Shown: positions 7,601-14,326 of the stretch, piece by piece
How positions within the stretch are numbered: position 1 is the first letter of the stretch
Layout: every line of letters starts with the position of its first letter
NCBI GenBank assembly: GCA_937919945.1
Contig: CALESY010000083.1
Coordinates: 1-18,010, forward strand
Length of the DNA: 18,010 nt
Reading direction: 5' to 3'
Origin: an uncultured Chitinophagaceae bacterium
GTDB lineage: Bacteria > Bacteroidota > Bacteroidia > Chitinophagales > Chitinophagaceae
Notes under the pieces: generated by a model
Told to the model about the DNA's origin: nothing
Databases searched by the model: none
Seen by the model: the letters and a program-made list of their open reading frames with translations, nothing else
Translations under genes and position numbers: made by a program

Positions 7601-10600
7601 TTCCTCAACGCCATCGCAAGGGATACATTGTTCATCATGGATGAATCACACAACAGCAGTGGCACATCCAATACCGGTAATTTTTTGCAGGGGGTTATCG
7701 CACAGGCAAGAGGTGTAGTATACCTGTCCGCCACTTTTGCGAAACGCCCCGATAATATGCCCATCTATGCGGCCAAGACGGCTATATCGGATTGTAATAT
7801 GAGCCGCGACCAGTTGGTAGATGCCATACAGCGTGGCGGTGTCGCTTTGCAGGAAGTATTGTCTTCGCAACTGGTGGCGGAAGGGCAGATGATACGCAGG
7901 GAGCGCAGCTTTGAAGGGGTGGAAGTAAATTATATCACGTTGCAGGAACAAGCACCCGAACATGCCGCCATTGCAGATAATATCACGGGCATTATCCGTG
8001 ACATTATCCGCTTCCAGAAAGATTTTATTGATACCGTCGTGGAAGAACTGGACACCATTGCCGTAGCGGAAGGCAAAGGGATAGAAATGCGTGATGGTAC
8101 AGGTAAAGCAGGTGTTGACAATACCCCTTATTTCAGTAAGGTGTTTAATATCATCAACCAGATGTTGTTTTCCATAAAAGCAGCGGCGGTTGCGGAACGT
8201 GCGATTGAACGCCTGAAAGAAGGCAAGAAGCCGGTCATTGCTTTTTCCTCTACGATGGGTAGCTTTTTGGAAGACATGACGGATGAAAAAGGCTTGCCGG
8301 TAAGCGATGGCTCTGTAATCATCCCTGATTTTTCTGAAGTATTGCGCAGGGGGTTGGATGGTGTGATGCGTTATACGGAAAAAGATGTCAATGGCACACC
8401 GATATACAAAGCTTTTGAAATAACCGAACTCTCTGCTGAAGCACAAACGGTCTACCACAACATCCGTAAGCGGATAGATGAGATAGCTACGGGTATCTCT
8501 ATTTCACCGATTGATGTGGTGATACAGAAGATAAAAGCGGCAGGCTATTCGGTGGCGGAGGTAACAGGGCGCAAATATGAACTGCAATGGCTGGAAGCAA
8601 ATGACCCCTTACATGATTTGCTGCCGCAGGATATTAGTCTTCATAAAGACCCTACAGCCGGCGGACAAACGCCCAAAGCCATCGTGGCTATGCGAAAAAA
8701 ACTGAACACCAACGATGCGTTCCGCGAGTTCAATAATAACGAGGTAGATGTCTTGCTGATTAACCAGAGCGGCAGTACGGGTGCCTCTGCCCATGCGATT
8801 GCCACATCTAAAGTAAAGAAGGATAAAGTCAGGCAACGGGTGATGATTGTGTTACAGGCAGAACTCGATATTAACACCGAAGTGCAAAAACGTGGACGCA
8901 TCAACCGCACGGGACAATTACTCAAGCCCATCTATGATTATATGACTTCTGCTATACCGGCAGAAATGCGCCTGATGATGATGTTGCAGAAAAAACTGAA
9001 ATCATTGGATGCGAATACAGCTTCTAATCAAAAGCAGTCATCGAAAATATTGGACGTGCCGGATTTTTTGAACAAGTACGGCGACCGCGTTGTCAAAGAG
9101 TACCTGCTGGAAAACCCTACGGTTAACAATATGCTGGATGACCCTTTGAAACTGAAGAACACAACGGACAGCGATGGCGGCGAGACACAGTATCTGGAAA
9201 ATGCCGCCCATAAAGTGAGCGGACGTGTTGCAGTATTATCGGTAAAAATGCAACAAGAGTTTTATGCAGAGATAACGGAACGCTACAATGATTATGTAGC
9301 TTATATGCAACAAATCGGTGAATACGATTTGGAAATGGAAGCGATGAACCTTGAAGCAGAAACGGTGAACAGTAAAATCGTAAAAGTGGGCAGTGGTTCG
9401 GGCAGTGTATTCAGTGAGGACAGCATACTGGAGACCGTGCAGGCGAACGTCTTACGCAAACCGTTTACGGCAGTAGAACTGGATAACCTGCTCAAAGAAG
9501 CATTGCAGGGTGAAGATGCCGATAAAATCCGACAGGATATGATCCGTGACTATAACGAAGAGACCGCTATGGCGGCGGATATTGAAGAAAAAGAACTGGT
9601 GGAGCGTTATAGCGAACTGCATAAACGCATCCCGCTGGAAAAGAAATTCCAACGGCTCAAAACTGATACGGAGCGCACCGCTTATTACCAAAGCAGAACA
9701 AAGCAACTGGAGGAAGCCTATGAAAAAGCCCTGAAGCAATTACGCGACAAAGCGGCTGCCAGAAAATTTTACCTTGAAAAACTGTTCCGCTTTTTTTACA
9801 TCGGTCGCAACCTCAGTTTCCCAATCAACAACGGTAGTGGTTATAGCGAATACATCCCTACTGTGTTTGTAGGTTTTGTGATTGACTGGAAGCGCAAGAA
9901 CCCTTTTCTGCCATCTAAAATCAAATTGCGCTTTGCATTGGCGAACAGCAATAAATACTTTGCCATACCTGCTTCCTTTGATGATATTGACAAGATTATC
10001 GGTGCGAGTACGGAACTACCGCAGCTTACACAGGAACAGGTATTGCAAAACTGGGGTAATTATATCCAGCAGAACAATGCTGACAGAAAGACGCGCCATA
10101 TTGTAACCGGCAACCTCTTGCAGGCATTCAGTGATTTCAGGGGGAAGCTCGTGAACTATACCACTATAGACGGCAAAATAGAAAAAGGCATCCTATTACC
10201 CGATAACTGGGTGATGGATGAACAGGTACAGGATAAGGTCAGTATACCCGTTATCAAAGCCCTGTCGCTTATCAAATCAATTACAGTAGGCCATTCTATT
10301 GTAACGACTACGAGTATCGGTTTTGTTCGACAACCTGATAATTACAAAATCATCGTCCCCCTGTCACGTAAGGCAGCCGGTGATATGTATCTCGACAAGG
10401 ATTTACTGGCATTGGTTGAGGGCAATAATTTCAACCGGGTTGCAGACAGGATGGTGGCGCAACTGCCATTGGCAAGTATCGAACATTTTGTCCGTATCAT
10501 TCAAGACAGGCACACCTGTTCAGTGATGGTCAGCCGCTATCAGTTCAATCAGATGGAAAAGCAAACAGCCGTCTACCGCAACCGAAAGCCGATACGGATG

Positions 10601-10711
10601 CCATCGCCGGAAAAAGAACACCAGCATGAGGATACGGAATTAGAATTACTGCAACTGGAAGCAGAAGCACTCAAGCTAACCTTACGCCTCAAATTACGAT
10701 TAACAGCATAA
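4637..10711 (+). CDS. Giant methyltransferase-helicase polyvalent protein, DarB-like
   Basis: The 2024-residue protein has several modules. Residues 120-330 form an N6-adenine methyltransferase, with YSTPAPIGY, motif I EPSAGNG (152-158) and catalytic NPPF (212-215). Residues 416-482 and 685-754 resemble MutS domain I; the first has GDYYEVYGNDA. From about 855, an SF2 helicase of the strawberry-notch type follows: Walker A GDQTGIGKG (873-881, Lys880), DESH (1002-1005), YLSATF (1029-1034), INQSGSTGASAH (from about 1375) and motif VI QKRGRINRTGQ (1417-1427). A coiled coil spans about 1615-1720, and the C-terminal domain is unknown. Phage P1 DarB also fuses a methyltransferase and a helicase, is packaged in the capsid and protects injected DNA from type I restriction. 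Similar role, inside the newly infected cell, is my inference. The solo methyltransferase and two wall hydrolases just upstream fit this. The frame is intact throughout. Confidence 0.85.
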   Translation: MIFDFSDHVPRSGAQHYSFAKGGMAGLQGGAAHQELFVQSIEQDLWLRKKQDKRSMEKRAAQMGITDPHGIKELTELAIVNTARKIAQTPGWTVADKFSRMVALYDDQVNLSHRTSQSILLQQYSTPAPIGYLMGVFCGLDQLHQKGGYAFEPSAGNGLLTVAAKPERVYVNEVDELRRNHLRQQGFAHVWNRDASMPFFDLQHHFMAVVTNPPFGQLDTAVNIQGYPIQTLEHLMAIYALDTMMASGKAAIIIGGHTHWDNKGRIQAGKNRVFFNYLYHYYHVADVIQLNGKQLYTKQGTGFPTRLLLIAGRKEQPTGVAPVFDEARDRVTDSFDALFQRVTAAMQHRLSQETTTDTTSSATQKNAHQDMDKEANRLLQALRAKPLGDSGTDDNHYAMAYTEHYLPLTHLYHGAIVFLRNGDYYEVYGNDAGFIKHVLPGISHTTFLYEDMYIGYTAMDAEEVVKLTALLRAIGVRFMLTDDADSSYPVTRTDEPTVPLWEMPFNDFSATEERAYKQLSENGFPYELPYKTEYVILFNTFITSDVYTACPDNPYTATGGRQLADTAFRKRCLQIIHSYNIRLAMTMDMIIADKVLVDYPNMQLKQNARLTYLKTIVHTGNRLNGIPLQQQPLNEALFFQVSKELKRMFRLPVQHKLKGDGQHDAVDHDVLFEQFKQRKAADNNALYLFETPASFVAFNEDAEAMAKTCSIGMVKVSAGGVFSYFITGSSTSLLAARLAQLEDAGYQPVLIKDNRYHHNGIPHRVNNELDAILHQIDKQKQKSEENLGAPYQPSSNACIVLDTQVPDSMAFETHEALATIREAVGGDTDNFVRDRLGYPTKTALCKALSAEQTDAVMMAIYNVEARGQGMIIGDQTGIGKGRVAAAMIRYACHQGMKPVFLTEKANLFSDLYRDLYAIGSGHLRPFIVNGRESKTDIKDEDGHIIYQALPYTEQAAILKADKLPAAFDLAIATYSQFNSPEKKPEKPSFLNAIARDTLFIMDESHNSSGTSNTGNFLQGVIAQARGVVYLSATFAKRPDNMPIYAAKTAISDCNMSRDQLVDAIQRGGVALQEVLSSQLVAEGQMIRRERSFEGVEVNYITLQEQAPEHAAIADNITGIIRDIIRFQKDFIDTVVEELDTIAVAEGKGIEMRDGTGKAGVDNTPYFSKVFNIINQMLFSIKAAAVAERAIERLKEGKKPVIAFSSTMGSFLEDMTDEKGLPVSDGSVIIPDFSEVLRRGLDGVMRYTEKDVNGTPIYKAFEITELSAEAQTVYHNIRKRIDEIATGISISPIDVVIQKIKAAGYSVAEVTGRKYELQWLEANDPLHDLLPQDISLHKDPTAGGQTPKAIVAMRKKLNTNDAFREFNNNEVDVLLINQSGSTGASAHAIATSKVKKDKVRQRVMIVLQAELDINTEVQKRGRINRTGQLLKPIYDYMTSAIPAEMRLMMMLQKKLKSLDANTASNQKQSSKILDVPDFLNKYGDRVVKEYLLENPTVNNMLDDPLKLKNTTDSDGGETQYLENAAHKVSGRVAVLSVKMQQEFYAEITERYNDYVAYMQQIGEYDLEMEAMNLEAETVNSKIVKVGSGSGSVFSEDSILETVQANVLRKPFTAVELDNLLKEALQGEDADKIRQDMIRDYNEETAMAADIEEKELVERYSELHKRIPLEKKFQRLKTDTERTAYYQSRTKQLEEAYEKALKQLRDKAAARKFYLEKLFRFFYIGRNLSFPINNGSGYSEYIPTVFVGFVIDWKRKNPFLPSKIKLRFALANSNKYFAIPASFDDIDKIIGASTELPQLTQEQVLQNWGNYIQQNNADRKTRHIVTGNLLQAFSDFRGKLVNYTTIDGKIEKGILLPDNWVMDEQVQDKVSIPVIKALSLIKSITVGHSIVTTTSIGFVRQPDNYKIIVPLSRKAAGDMYLDKDLLALVEGNNFNRVADRMVAQLPLASIEHFVRIIQDRHTCSVMVSRYQFNQMEKQTAVYRNRKPIRMPSPEKEHQHEDTELELLQLEAEALKLTLRLKLRLTA

Positions 10712-10728
10712 CACAAATACAAGCAGAT

Positions 10729-12543
10729 ATGAAATTAACCAAAGCCAATTATTTTCAGCAGGTAGGCAATTACATGCACATCATTGAAGCAGATGCGGAT
10801 TTTGATGCCACGTACAAGTTCATCAATAAAGTAACGAAGAACGGCAAAGAAATACATAACCTCGACAAAAGCCCGGAGATTCGTGAAACCTTTGATTTAT
10901 TCTTGCAAAACCTGAACAGCCGTCAGGGTAAACAAAATAAGACAAAGCCAAAGAAAACAGCGAAGGGTCATGACACAAAGAAGCCATCTGTAGCTAAACA
11001 GGCGACGGCTAAAAAAGCGGTCACAACACCCGTAAAGCCTAAGCCGAAAGGTAAGCCTGTCCCCAAACGTAAACCTGTTCAGTTAGCGCATATACCATCC
11101 GATATTATACTGGTAAAAAAATACCTCGGGCTGCATGATAAAGAGAAAACCTATGAACAATTACTGGCTATATGGCGTGCATTCAACAAAGCCATCGTAG
11201 AAAGAAAAGTGATGAGGGGCTCGCCTTATCAGACTGATATAACAGCCATGAATACCAGCCTGCTGATGGCACTGGACAGAGCCGCTGAAAGCGGTAGCAT
11301 CCACCTGACAATACCTGAAGCGCGCTTACAGGTATATCTGGATATAGCCCATAGTGTGGAACGTTCGGCAGGTGTCGGCATCCTGATAGAATACATCAAT
11401 ATATCAGGCAAAGACGGGATGCAGCAACGGGCTGCTAAATTATTGAAGCGCATAGAGCGGGCGGAAGCTGCGGGTGATTTGAAAGCTGACCGCTATGCAA
11501 AGGAAGTACGTCAAGCCAAAGCTGTCCTTGCAGCTTATCTTGATAAAGAAACGGATGCAATCGATGTGAGTACCTACAGCCTGAGTGGCATCGGAGAATT
11601 ATCGGTGTTCGGATGCACCTGTGAAGACGGTTTGGACGGCTTTAACAAGGCGCAAAATGCGGTTATTTACAAACTCATGGAAGAGAAAGTGAAAAACCTC
11701 AGCGAAGAGGAGCTGGACAGGGCGTTTGGTGATACCGTAGCACCGGGTTTGTGTAAAGCCATTACGCATAAACTGGTGCATGGCGGTTTACTAACCATGA
11801 GCCTGCTGCGCAACCCGGCCAGAGTTGTGCGTGCGAGAGGATTAGCAGGTACTTCGTCCTACGATATGGAAACAGAACTGATGGATATGCGGCTGCAAAA
11901 AGCAGGCAGACAGCCGCATAAAAACGGTACGGCGAAAAGCGGCTTGAACGGAATAGCAGAAATGGATACAGCGGCTACGGTTGCAGAAGATGTGCGCATC
12001 ATATCGGCAAAAGAACTGGTACGCAAGCAGTTCAGGACGATGGGGCTGCAAGGAAAATACAAGCGTTTGCTGGGAGACCCTGAACCGGGTTTTTCAGCTA
12101 TGATATATGGTAAGCCCAAACAGGGTAAATCTACGGTTGCCATTGACCTCGCTAAAGAACTTACCAAGCATGGCAGGGTCTTGTATTGCGCTTTTGAAGA
12201 AGGACACGGGCTTACATTAAAAGATAAAGTTGTCCGTAACCACGCGGATGTGCCGGGGCTGGATTTTGCCAATAAACTGCCATCGCACATCAAATCCTAC
12301 CAATACGTGTTCATTGATAGTGTCAGTGATGCAGGCTTAGATGAGCAAGCTTTTAAGCAGTTGATTAAATCCAATAAACCAACTTCTGTTATCGGGATAT
12401 TTCATGCTACAAAGGACGGGAAGTTCAGGGGCGGTCAAACCTTTGCGCATGATGTAGATGTGCTGATACGTGTTGAGGATGGTGTTGCGTATGCGCAAGG
12501 CAGGTTTGCTCCGCCTGGAGAAATGAATATTGCGACATTATAA
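10729..12543 (+). CDS. Large protein with C-terminal RadA/RecA-like ATPase
   Basis: The 604-residue protein starts 17 bases after the giant gene and is surely co-transcribed. Residues 1-65 form a small domain. Residues 70-118 are a Lys/Pro-rich basic linker likely to contact DNA. Residues 118-440 are mostly helical and unrecognised. Residues 455-604 form a RecA-fold ATPase: Walker A GKPKQGKST (461-469, Lys467), an EEGHG segment after strand 2, Walker B YVFIDS (526-531), HATKDG (559-564) and a final GRFAPPGEM (591-599). The last two match in position the HVTKDG and KNRFG motifs of RadA/Sms, a branch-migration helicase of recombination, but the zinc finger and the Lon-like domain of RadA are absent. 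It may load or remodel phage DNA together with the upstream helicase. The exact role is unknown. Confidence 0.65.
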   Translation: MKLTKANYFQQVGNYMHIIEADADFDATYKFINKVTKNGKEIHNLDKSPEIRETFDLFLQNLNSRQGKQNKTKPKKTAKGHDTKKPSVAKQATAKKAVTTPVKPKPKGKPVPKRKPVQLAHIPSDIILVKKYLGLHDKEKTYEQLLAIWRAFNKAIVERKVMRGSPYQTDITAMNTSLLMALDRAAESGSIHLTIPEARLQVYLDIAHSVERSAGVGILIEYINISGKDGMQQRAAKLLKRIERAEAAGDLKADRYAKEVRQAKAVLAAYLDKETDAIDVSTYSLSGIGELSVFGCTCEDGLDGFNKAQNAVIYKLMEEKVKNLSEEELDRAFGDTVAPGLCKAITHKLVHGGLLTMSLLRNPARVVRARGLAGTSSYDMETELMDMRLQKAGRQPHKNGTAKSGLNGIAEMDTAATVAEDVRIISAKELVRKQFRTMGLQGKYKRLLGDPEPGFSAMIYGKPKQGKSTVAIDLAKELTKHGRVLYCAFEEGHGLTLKDKVVRNHADVPGLDFANKLPSHIKSYQYVFIDSVSDAGLDEQAFKQLIKSNKPTSVIGIFHATKDGKFRGGQTFAHDVDVLIRVEDGVAYAQGRFAPPGEMNIATL

Positions 12544-12570
12544 GCGCAGCGATGACATTGCTACCAGTAA

Positions 12571-12620
12571 AACAGGGATAAACAAGACGTTTATCCCTGT
12601 TGCGTAAATGGTATTATTTT
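12571..12620 (+). terminator. Terminator between convergent transcription units
   Basis: AACAGGGATAAAC (12571-12583) and GTTTATCCCTGTT (12589-12601) form a perfect 13-bp stem with a 5-base loop. A T6 run follows 13 bases later at the 3' end of the facing regulator gene. It should end the long plus-strand operon. Spacing to the T run is longer than in a textbook terminator, but a stem this perfect between convergent genes is convincing. Confidence 0.75.
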
Positions 12621-12970
12621 TTCGATTGTAATAACTGCCGAAGTTCCTCATTGTGTTTTCGTTCCGTTTCCAGTAGTCGCTCATAGAGCTCAATGACTTT
12701 ATCAACGGGATTGTTCTGGTAAAACACACTTTCGGTAATACTGCCTGAATTAAAAATGCTCTGCGACCCAGCCGTGTCTAATTGCCTGATAAGGTCTTCA
12801 GGGAAATCAAGGATATGGGCAATCATGGACAACATCTCATCATCAATGGTTTCGGCATTTTCAATCAGCGAGTAGTTTTGTTGGGTCATCTTCAGGCGTT
12901 GGGCCATATCCAACTGTTTAAAGCCTCTAAAATTCCTGAGCCGACTGATGTTCTTGCCTACATGTTGCAT
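12614..12970 (-). CDS. XRE-family transcriptional regulator with coiled-coil tail
   Basis: The 118-residue protein has an XRE-type helix-turn-helix at residues 5-60. Helix 2 and the recognition helix are in QLDMAQRLKMTQQNYSLIEN, with the family's characteristic S-x-I-E-N ending. The C-terminus (about 90-118, DKVIELYERLLETERKHNEE) is a predicted amphipathic helix or coiled coil, which probably gives dimerisation. It faces the phage-like operon and shares its terminator region. Its promoter lies just upstream and overlaps inverted repeats that could be its own operator. It may be a repressor or an ordinary chromosomal regulator; the target cannot be told from sequence alone. Confidence 0.75.
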   Translation of the reverse strand: MQHVGKNISRLRNFRGFKQLDMAQRLKMTQQNYSLIENAETIDDEMLSMIAHILDFPEDLIRQLDTAGSQSIFNSGSITESVFYQNNPVDKVIELYERLLETERKHNEELRQLLQSKK

Positions 12971-12998
12971 GGATTGATAATTTAATTACGGTAAGGTA

Positions 12999-13026
12999 CA
13001 AATTTATAATAATTGGTAAAATACAA
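12999..13026 (-). promoter_or_regulatory. Bacteroidota-type promoter for the XRE regulator
   Basis: Read on the minus strand, TTG (13026-13024) is followed after 17 bases by TAAATTTG (13006-12999), a full match to the TAnnTTTG -7 element. The element ends 28 bases upstream of the regulator's ATG. The half-site ACAAG/CTTGT lies next to the -33 element. Confidence 0.6.
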
Positions 13027-13066
13027 GATGCTGCTTGTAAAACACAAGCGTATATTTTATACGCTT
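13023..13066. promoter_or_regulatory. Clustered inverted repeats, candidate operator
   Basis: Half-sites ACAAG (13023-13027), CTTGT (13034-13038) and ACAAG (13044-13048) alternate in orientation. They are followed by a perfect 9-bp inverted repeat, AAGCGTATA / TATACGCTT, with a 3-base spacer (13046-13066). The cluster lies between the divergent XRE gene and the small gene at 13121 and abuts the XRE promoter. An operator for the XRE protein is the simplest reading. Confidence 0.45.
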
Positions 13067-13103
13067 TGGTTGATAATACCTTACTTCGTAGCAGGTAATG
13101 CGA

Positions 13104-13163
13104 TATAAAGCATCCGTATCATGAAACAACACCACTATCCTGCATTTGCGTATAAAGCATCCG
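13104..13163 (+). repeat. 13-bp direct repeat flanking the start of the small gene
   Basis: TATAAAGCATCCG occurs at 13104-13116 and again at 13151-13163. It is preceded each time by TGCG, with one extra A in the first copy. The copies start 47 bases apart; one is in the leader and one in codons 11-15. Confidence 0.7.
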
Positions 13164-13336
13164 AACTCTCTGCGTATTCATTCATCATAGACACTTTTAT
13201 TATCTCGTTGAAAAGCGGGGATATTGTCCATTTTGTAGCAGATGATGCCGATGATTTCAAGCAGTGGTTATATAAACAACGTATCAGGGATATTAATCAG
13301 GACAATGGCATCCCTGTGGCATTGAAAAGCGGATGA
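13121..13336 (+). CDS. Small conserved-looking hypothetical protein
   Basis: The 71-residue protein, transcribed divergently from the XRE gene, has no recognisable domain. Its pattern is a compact alpha/beta layout: a strand (SAYSFIIDTFIISLKSGD), then DIVHFVADDADDFKQWLYKQ and a short charged tail. This resembles small proteins I associate with Bacteroidota mobile elements, whose function I do not know. The start ATG is clear, and a 13-bp repeat lies on either side of it. Codon use and regular amphipathic patterning favour a real gene, and it is the only one in the 1.3 kb around it. No promoter could be assigned. Confidence 0.5.
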   Translation: MKQHHYPAFAYKASELSAYSFIIDTFIISLKSGDIVHFVADDADDFKQWLYKQRIRDINQDNGIPVALKSG

Positions 13337-13582
13337 TAAAAAGTACAGTAAGGCTACATGGTCTGATATACAGGATTTTGTTTTATGATTGACAACATAG
13401 TTTAACCACTTGTTAAACGCCTGAAAATTTTTGAAAAGACGTATTTCAAATTGTCATAAAATATATCCGAAAATTATTGTTAACGATATTGTAAAAAAGA
13501 AAAACAATAGTTCTATTTGTAATATCCTTTAGGTACAAACAAACATACCGTTAACCCTTGCCGCAATAGGTATTCAAGGTGT

Positions 13583-13759
13583 ATGTTCACCCTCATTTTT
13601 AAACACTACGAAGGTTATTACTATTGCATTTCCAACCCTCTTTTGTTCCATACGCCATCATGGATTTTAAGTATTGTAATAAGCTGTGTATCAGGTAAGG
13701 CATCGGTAATGGCTAACAACAGTATTATTGCAAATATTACCGTAAATATCAACAGATAA
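13583..13759 (+). CDS. Possible small ORF, 58 residues
   Basis: An ATG at 13583 opens 58 codons to a TAA at 13757-13759. The peptide is moderately hydrophobic in the middle (PSWILSIVISCVSG) and unusually rich in Ile, Asn, Ser and Tyr, as expected of random AT-rich sequence. I found no homologous pattern, ribosome site or promoter. It is listed because it is the longest plus-strand frame I found in the AT-rich stretch. Confidence 0.15.
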   Translation: MFTLIFKHYEGYYYCISNPLLFHTPSWILSIVISCVSGKASVMANNSIIANITVNINR

Positions 13760-14270
13760 TCTGCATAAGGCCATAATTAAGCTTGTAGGAACTATCATAT
13801 CTTATTCAGCAATAGTATAGTGAGTTATAGAAAACGATTGGCTGTTTCTATTGTAAAGCCGGATGTAAATGAAAATAAACTAGTGTATGAAGCAGATGAA
13901 ATGTAGATATTTATCGTGTGCAATACGGAAGTCAATCGTAAATACATGATGAATGCAAAAAAACAAGTGCGATGTAAGGAATAGATTTTATAGTGGGGGT
14001 GAAAAAAGCAACCTAAATAAGTTAATCTTAATAGCGTTAAATCTAAAAGCTATAGCTATGCATGAAAATGAATTAAATATTATATATATAGACCTCATAG
14101 ATAAACACTTACACAAGGTGTAATTATTTGGCATTAAAAAAATGAGCATGTGAACCAGAGCATACGGACAACTTCAAACAGCTGAGCAGCAAAACAGTAT
14201 GTTACAGTAGATGTGCCACCATGTTAGCCGTTTTGGGAAAAATATACTTTTATGGATGACAAAATCTTCT

Positions 14271-14289
14271 TATTATTTTAGTAATAATA
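14271..14289 (-). terminator. Weak AT hairpin after the primase gene
   Basis: TATTATT (14271-14277) pairs with AATAATA (14283-14289) around a 5-base loop. On the minus strand the hairpin is followed by AGAAGATTTT. It lies 37 bases past the primase stop codon. The stem is pure A-T, so termination would be weak. Confidence 0.3.
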
Positions 14290-14326
14290 TACCTTGAACA
14301 GAAATACTTAGACCAACAAACATGAC

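Larger units (their letters stand above)
13337..14326. other. AT-rich stretch without a convincing gene
   Basis: About 990 bp is strongly AT-rich, with some 60-base lines near 20% GC by my count. It has no open frame of 60 codons on either strand. It contains several short palindromes: GTTTAAC/GTTAAAC at 13400-13418, AGCTATAGCT at 14048-14057 and TTACAC/GTGTAA at 14109-14123. CAATAG occurs five times between 13505 and 13853 on both strands, and TATTGTAA starts at 13487, 13672 and 13849. It also has an alternating AT tract at about 14075-14090. It lies downstream of the primase gene. It could be a replication origin or control region, a small-RNA locus or decayed sequence. Confidence 0.5.

Noticed and set aside
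7646..8458. 270-codon minus-strand open frame opposite the giant gene
   Set aside because: Its product is rich in His, Cys, Arg and Phe as expected of antisense translation, it has no recognisable motif, and it lies wholly opposite the helicase motifs of a convincing gene.
11859..12293. 144-codon minus-strand frame opposite the RadA-like gene
   Set aside because: Cys/Ser/Pro-rich antisense shadow over the Walker A region, with no promoter or motif.
14058..14123. 21-codon plus-strand frame in the AT-rich stretch
   Set aside because: Too short and composed of AT-driven residues; its end coincides with a palindrome, which is better read as a DNA site.
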